The position numbers and the translations under genes are program-made. Under the pieces are notes generated by a model, which was not told the DNA's origin, searched no databases, and worked only from the letters and a program-made list of their open reading frames with translations. From contig JAZOTN010000018.1 of assembly GCA_045657665.1 (NCBI GenBank), positions 1-64,000 of the forward strand: 64,000 bases of DNA. The letters run 5' to 3'. The stretch comes from RUG12461 sp045657665 (GTDB lineage Bacteria > Bacillota > Clostridia > Lachnospirales > Lachnospiraceae). This document shows, one piece after another, positions 59,422 to 64,000 of this stretch (the stretch's first letter is position 1; every line of letters begins with the position of its first letter).

Positions 59422-61191
59422 ATGTTTCGAAGCGACTTCGTATGGGGCGTAGCATCCAGTGCTTATCAGGTTGAAGGTCGTGATCCGGAGGACGGAGCCG
59501 GCAGATGCATCTGGGATGCTTTTGCAGATGACGGCAAGGTTGAAAACGGGGAAAATGCGTATGTTGCATGTGATATGATCCACCGTTATAAAGAAGATTT
59601 CGCACTGATGAGGCTTCTCGGGATCCGTCATTACCGTTTTTCGGTAAGCTGGAGCAGGATCCTTCCGAACGGAACAGGGGAAGTCAATGAGGAAGGTATC
59701 CGCTTTTACAGGGATATGATCACGGAGATGAAGAAAAACGGGATCGAACCGTATCTGACGCTCTATCACTGGGAAATGCCAAAGGTCCTTCAGGACCGGG
59801 GCGGCTGGCTCTCTCCGGACAGCCCTGACTGGTTTGGAAACTATGCGGCGATCGTTGGCGAGCGGTTTTCCGATCTTGTAAAATACTTTATCACGATCAA
59901 CGAGCCTCAGTGTATTGTCATGCTGGGACATGTTTTTGGCACTCATGCGCCGGGCATGAAGCTTTCGAAAGCGGATGCGCTTCTCATTACACATCACCTC
60001 CTGATGGCTCACGGCAAAGCTGTTATTGCACTGCGGGAAAACGCGAAGCAGGAGATCAAGGTCGGATTTGCGCCTACCTGCGGGGTGGCGATCCCGGCAA
60101 CAAACAGTGAAGAAGATGTAGAAACCGCCAGACGGCAGTATTTCGGAATTGATGCCGGATGGGACCGCTACGCGTGGAACGTGTCCTGGTATCTGGATCC
60201 GGTCGTTTTCGGTACATATCCGGAGGAGGGACTGAGGAAATTCGCCGGATTCCTACCGGAGATCCGCGAAGAGGATATGGAACTGATCCACCAGCCCATC
60301 GATTTCCTCGGACAGAATATCTACAACGGATATCCGGTCTGTGCGGATGAAGAAGGAGAGATCTGCTATCTGAACCGGAAAACCGGATATACCCATACAG
60401 ATACGGCCTGGTCGGTCACGCCGGAATCTCTTTACTGGGGAAGCCGTTTTCTTCATGAAAAGTATCATATCCCGCTTTATATCACGGAAAACGGCATGGC
60501 CTGTCATGACAATATCGCGCCTGACGGATGTGTGCATGATCCGAACCGGATCGAATTTCTCGATGCATATATCGGCGCACTTCAGAAAGCGGCAGACGAG
60601 GGGGCGGACATCCGCGGGTATTTTGTCTGGACGTTTATGGACAATTTTGAATGGGAAAAAGGATATTCGAAAAGATTCGGCCTCATTTATGTAGATTTCC
60701 CGTCACAGCTCCGGATCGTAAAGGATTCCGCATATTGGTACCAGAAGGTGATTGAGAGCAATGGTGCGAGCCTCACGGTGAACCGGAAAGCAAGACAGAT
60801 CCTGTTTCTTGAGCAGGATGAAAATGGCGAAGTAGGCGTTACGTCGTGGATCACGGAAGGGGCATACGCCGGTCTGACGCTGGATGAGCTTTTGCACCGG
60901 TTCCCGGAACTTTTCGGAGGAGTGATGCAGCCGCCTGCTAAAACGGAAATGATCACGCTGGAGATCGAAGGAGAGGCATCCTTCCTTCAGGATCAGCCCT
61001 ATCTTTATATGACGGTGACGGAAGGCGATGGTCTTTTAAACGGTCATTATATCAGGGAGAGAGATCATTTTATTCTGCCCTGCGGTTTCGGAACCGTACA
61101 TATGCAGGGAAATATGACACTCCTTGTTTCGGCGCGGGTGCCCGTTGAGGCGCGTAACAACTGCGGCGACTCCTGTACGGAGAGCCGGTAA
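59422..61191 (+). CDS. GH1 beta-glucosidase fused to a phosphomannose-isomerase-like C-terminal barrel
   Basis: 589 residues; normal GH1 enzymes are about 450-480. Residues 1-450 are a complete GH1: acid/base Glu161 in TINEPQ and nucleophile Glu356 in ITENGM, both intact, GGW and FSVSWSRI conserved. Residues about 455-589 are an added domain; LYMTVTEGDGLLNGHYIRERDHFILPCGFG is the signature of the C-terminal beta barrel of class I phosphomannose isomerase (ManA), without its catalytic N-terminal part. No signal peptide. The extra domain could bind a sugar or serve assembly. ATG 59422 follows GGAGAG. Confidence 0.88.
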   Translation: MFRSDFVWGVASSAYQVEGRDPEDGAGRCIWDAFADDGKVENGENAYVACDMIHRYKEDFALMRLLGIRHYRFSVSWSRILPNGTGEVNEEGIRFYRDMITEMKKNGIEPYLTLYHWEMPKVLQDRGGWLSPDSPDWFGNYAAIVGERFSDLVKYFITINEPQCIVMLGHVFGTHAPGMKLSKADALLITHHLLMAHGKAVIALRENAKQEIKVGFAPTCGVAIPATNSEEDVETARRQYFGIDAGWDRYAWNVSWYLDPVVFGTYPEEGLRKFAGFLPEIREEDMELIHQPIDFLGQNIYNGYPVCADEEGEICYLNRKTGYTHTDTAWSVTPESLYWGSRFLHEKYHIPLYITENGMACHDNIAPDGCVHDPNRIEFLDAYIGALQKAADEGADIRGYFVWTFMDNFEWEKGYSKRFGLIYVDFPSQLRIVKDSAYWYQKVIESNGASLTVNRKARQILFLEQDENGEVGVTSWITEGAYAGLTLDELLHRFPELFGGVMQPPAKTEMITLEIEGEASFLQDQPYLYMTVTEGDGLLNGHYIRERDHFILPCGFGTVHMQGNMTLLVSARVPVEARNNCGDSCTESR

Positions 61192-61194
61192 AAT

Positions 61195-63771
61195 ATGAAG
61201 CAGCTGACTGCGGGGATCGTCGCACATGTCGATTCCGGGAAGACCACTCTTTCCGAACAGCTTCTTTTTCTTGCCGGGGAAATCCGGGAGAAAGGAAGAG
61301 TGGATCATGGCGATGCTTTCCTGGATCACAATATCATGGAAAGGGAGCGCGGGATCACCATTTTTGCAAAGCAGGCGGTTCTGCATCTTCCCGGGCAGAT
61401 AATATATCTTCTCGATACGCCGGGACATGTGGATTTTTCGGCGGAAATGGAAAGAACCCTGTCGGTTCTGGATTTCGCGGTGCTTGTGATCAGCGGTGCG
61501 GACGGGATGCAGAGCCATACGGAAACGCTCTGGACGCTTTTATCCCGCTACGATGTACCGGTGCTGCTGTTTCTTAACAAAATGGATCTTTCGCACCGCA
61601 GCAGAGAAGATCTTCTAAAAGAGCTTCATAAGAAGTTGTCCGACAGCTGCGTTGATTTTACTTCCACGCCCGATATGGAAGAGATTGCCTCGCTTTCTGA
61701 GGAGGCACTGGAAGAATATACCGAAAAGGGAACCGTTTCGGCGGAAACTGTCCGTTCCATGATCCGGAAAAGAGAACTGTTTCCTGTGTACTTTGGTTCG
61801 GCGCTGAGAGGAGACGGGGCAAAAGAGCTTCTGGAAGGTATGGAAACTCTTTTTGATGAACCGGTTTATCCGGAGGCGTTCGGCGCAAGAGTCTTTAAGA
61901 TCGGAAGCGATGAAAAGGGAAAAAGACTGACCTATCTCAAGGTGACGGGCGGGACCCTTTTACCGAAACAGACTGTTCTGACGGGAAAAGACCGGGATCA
62001 TGAGGAAAAAATACAGGAGATCCGTATTTTTTCCGGTACGAAGTATGAGGGCATGGATCAGGTAAAAGCCGGAACGGTCTGTGCTGTGACAGGACTGTCC
62101 GAAAGCTATGCGGGAGAGGGCCTTGGCACGGAAGCAGATACAGCCCCGCCGGTTCTGGAACCGGTGATCAGCTATCAGATCCTTTTGCCGGACGGAATCA
62201 CCCCACAGGCGGGCTTTCAGAAACTTTCCTCTCTTTCCGGTGAGATGCCGGAAGCCGGGATCGAATGGGATGATGAGTTAAAAGAGATCCGTGTTCGCCT
62301 GATGGGGCAGGTGCAGACGGAGATCATGCAGCGCATGGTCAAGGATCGTTTCGGGATGATCATCAATTTCGGGCCAGGAAAGATCCAGTATCGGGAAACC
62401 ATTCAATCCCCCGTGACCGGGATCGGACATTTTGAGCCGCTCCGCCATTATGCGGAGGTGCATCTTCTGCTGACGCCGGGTGAAAGAGGGAGCGGACTCG
62501 TCTTTGAAAGCAACTGCCCGGTGGATGTTCTCGAAAAAAACTGGCAGCGTCTGATCCTGACGCATCTGAAAGAAAGAGTGCATAAGGGCGTGCTGGTCGG
62601 AGCTCCGATCACGGATATGAAGATCACGCTGATTTCCGGGAGAGCGCATTTAAAGCATACGGAGGGCGGAGATTTCCGTCAGGCGACATACCGGGCAGTA
62701 AGACAGGGCTTAAAAAAAGCAGAGAGCATTTTGCTGGAACCGTATTATGCATTCCGGATCGATATCCCCTCTGACCAGATCGGGAAGGTAATGTCGGATC
62801 TGGAGCAGAGACATGCTCTTTTAAGTCCGCCCGAAAATGACGGCGAGACGGCTGTTTTGGAGGGGACGGCTCCGGTTTCCCTGATCTATGATTATCCGAA
62901 AGAGCTTACGAGGATCAGCGGAGGACGTGGGCAGATCAGTTTCCGGCTTTCGGGATATGAGGCTTGTCAGAATGCTGACGAAGTCATCGAAAAGATCGGA
63001 TATGACAGTGAAACGGATCTTCGCAATCCGACCGGTTCCGTGTTCTGCGCACATGGAGCGGGTTTCCAGGTTCCGTGGGATGAAGTGGAAAACTACATGC
63101 ACCTGGAAGATATGATGCTTTCCGGAGAAACGGATGCCGATGACTGGGACGGATTCATGCCGCTGTCCGCACCGAAGGATGCAAGAGGCGCTCTTTACGG
63201 GGGAACCTATGAAGAGGATAAGGAGCTGGAGGCGATCTTTGAGCGGGAATTCGGACCGGTAAGACGACGTGCGGATGAAGTGAATTCGCTGAAAACACCG
63301 AAGATCTACCGTGCGGCAACCGGAAAAACGACGGAAGACTATAAGGCGGCCGCAAAAAAAGAGAAAAAAGAGGATTATCTGTTTGTGGACGGATATAATA
63401 TCATTCATGCGGATCCGGAGCTGTCTTCCCTCGCGGAGACGGATCTTTCTGCGGCACGGGGAAGACTTACGGATATCCTCTGTAATTATCAGGGCTATAC
63501 GGGCGCGCATCTTGTGCTGGTGTTTGATGCTTATAAGGTGAGCGGCGGCAGGGGAGCCGCGGAACAATACCATAATATCTACGTGGTATACACGAAAGAA
63601 AATGAGACGGCCGACATGTATATCGAGCGGCAGGCGGCTATGATCGGGAAAAAACACCGGGTGACTGTGGCGACTTCGGACGGGCTGATCCAGACGATCA
63701 TTCTCGGAGAAGGTGCTGTTCGCATGTCCGCGAGAGAACTGATGGATGAGATCCGGAAAAGATCGCTATAG
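61195..63771 (+). CDS. EF-G/TetM-like ribosomal GTPase fused to a YacP/Rae1-like NYN domain
   Basis: 858 residues. Residues 1-235 are a translational GTPase: G1 AHVDSGKTT (10-18), RERGIT switch I, DTPGH, NKMD. Domains II-V follow as in Tet(M)/EF-G (EPYYAFRIDIPSDQ and GGRGQISFRLSGYE near 515-580). Then about 140 residues of linker and, from about 727, an NYN domain: DYLFVDGYNIIHA, AHLVLVFDAYKV, ETADMYIERQA, VTVATSDGLIQ; the acidic residues expected in PIN-like nucleases are all present. The NYN part matches YacP/Rae1, a B. subtilis mRNA nuclease that cuts inside the ribosomal A site. Starts three bases after the GH1 stop. Confidence 0.9.
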   Translation: MKQLTAGIVAHVDSGKTTLSEQLLFLAGEIREKGRVDHGDAFLDHNIMERERGITIFAKQAVLHLPGQIIYLLDTPGHVDFSAEMERTLSVLDFAVLVISGADGMQSHTETLWTLLSRYDVPVLLFLNKMDLSHRSREDLLKELHKKLSDSCVDFTSTPDMEEIASLSEEALEEYTEKGTVSAETVRSMIRKRELFPVYFGSALRGDGAKELLEGMETLFDEPVYPEAFGARVFKIGSDEKGKRLTYLKVTGGTLLPKQTVLTGKDRDHEEKIQEIRIFSGTKYEGMDQVKAGTVCAVTGLSESYAGEGLGTEADTAPPVLEPVISYQILLPDGITPQAGFQKLSSLSGEMPEAGIEWDDELKEIRVRLMGQVQTEIMQRMVKDRFGMIINFGPGKIQYRETIQSPVTGIGHFEPLRHYAEVHLLLTPGERGSGLVFESNCPVDVLEKNWQRLILTHLKERVHKGVLVGAPITDMKITLISGRAHLKHTEGGDFRQATYRAVRQGLKKAESILLEPYYAFRIDIPSDQIGKVMSDLEQRHALLSPPENDGETAVLEGTAPVSLIYDYPKELTRISGGRGQISFRLSGYEACQNADEVIEKIGYDSETDLRNPTGSVFCAHGAGFQVPWDEVENYMHLEDMMLSGETDADDWDGFMPLSAPKDARGALYGGTYEEDKELEAIFEREFGPVRRRADEVNSLKTPKIYRAATGKTTEDYKAAAKKEKKEDYLFVDGYNIIHADPELSSLAETDLSAARGRLTDILCNYQGYTGAHLVLVFDAYKVSGGRGAAEQYHNIYVVYTKENETADMYIERQAAMIGKKHRVTVATSDGLIQTIILGEGAVRMSARELMDEIRKRSL

Positions 63772-63892
63772 TCCGGATGAGGGATCGCCTTTTTTCATCA
63801 AATGGTATAAAAATACAGATTGTGTTATAATTAAGGTTTAGATAAACTGTTCGTTTACCGGACAGGAAGCAAATATAGAACGGAGAAGACTC

Positions 63893-64000
63893 TTGCAGAA
63901 CATCAGAAGAATCTTTCTTAGCGACATTAAAAATATATGCAGTCATTTTTTCGCGCTGGTGATCGCCATCGGGCTCTGTGCCCTGCCGGCGCTTTACGCA
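63893..64000 (+). CDS. YhgE/Pip-like membrane protein, 3' end outside window
   Basis: 36 codons from TTG 63893 behind CGGAGAAG. FLSDIKNICSHFFALVIAIGLCALPALYA is the typical first helix of YhgE/Pip (phage infection protein/ESX-like secretion) proteins. Cut by the window end. A TATAAT box at 63826 lies upstream with a poor -35. Confidence 0.65.
   Translation, partial: MQNIRRIFLSDIKNICSHFFALVIAIGLCALPALYA

Noticed and set aside
61195..63771. Calling this gene a tetracycline resistance determinant
   Set aside because: The similarity to Tet(M) is at fold level, the domain IV loop differs and the protein has an extra nuclease domain; resistance is not supported.

Overview
The window looks like a chromosomal piece of a Gram-positive anaerobe of the class Clostridia, most likely family Lachnospiraceae. 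This is inference from gene content: a long Gram-positive type SRP RNA, strong AGGAGG ribosome binding sites, a single complete F-type ATP synthase operon, many GNAT acetyltransferases, rubredoxin, radical SAM enzymes, a GH120 xylosidase and a lipoprotein/c-di-GMP sensor pair. No phage, insertion sequence, integrase or CRISPR array was seen.

Layout. 1-17.8 kb is an accessory stretch with all genes on the plus strand: small enzymes (GNATs, radical SAM, MGMT fusion, CPBP protease, glycosyltransferase, AbgT transporter, GH120 beta-xylosidase), a periplasmic-type binding lipoprotein paired with a diguanylate cyclase, and a DUF4143 ATPase behind five 23-bp iterons. Many genes here are erased by internal deletions (GNATs, TtcA-like, GyrI-like, TetR, flavodoxin). 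17.8-20.3 kb holds tRNA-Cys and tRNA-Ser, a histidine phosphatase and an SPL-like radical SAM protein. 20.3-27.6 kb is rubredoxin plus the ATP synthase operon, whose c subunit has a sodium-type ligand set. 27.6-32.6 kb mixes toxin-antitoxin and Rpn-like remnants with an amino-acid ABC transporter. 32.5-37 kb carries tyrS, mntP, a Ca2+/cation antiporter and a Nudix::iron-alcohol-dehydrogenase fusion. 37-42 kb is a three-gene operon of membrane-anchored surface proteins. 42-49.5 kb is housekeeping (metG, tatD, rsmA, tadA) with a TPR-GGDEF protein and a MATE pump. 49.5-50 kb has a structured repeat and the SRP RNA. 50-64 kb has a MalT-like regulator, threonine aldolase, M18 aminopeptidase, AmiS/UreI channel, Nudix, LMW phosphatase, YhhN, glutathione peroxidase, a GH1 fused to a ManA-like barrel, and an EF-G/TetM-like GTPase fused to a YacP/Rae1-like NYN nuclease.

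Main points of interest: (1) a 133-bp cloverleaf-like dispersed repeat, two copies 39.5 kb apart, with compensatory changes in its stems; (2) five exactly 23-bp spaced CTTCCGAT iterons running into the promoter of a DUF4143 ATPase; (3) the ribosomal GTPase::NYN nuclease fusion; (4) several other domain fusions; (5) at least ten gene remnants made by deletion rather than by insertion or point stops. Coordinates of starts were adjusted by ribosome binding site position and family N-termini; all functions are by motif recognition without database searches.
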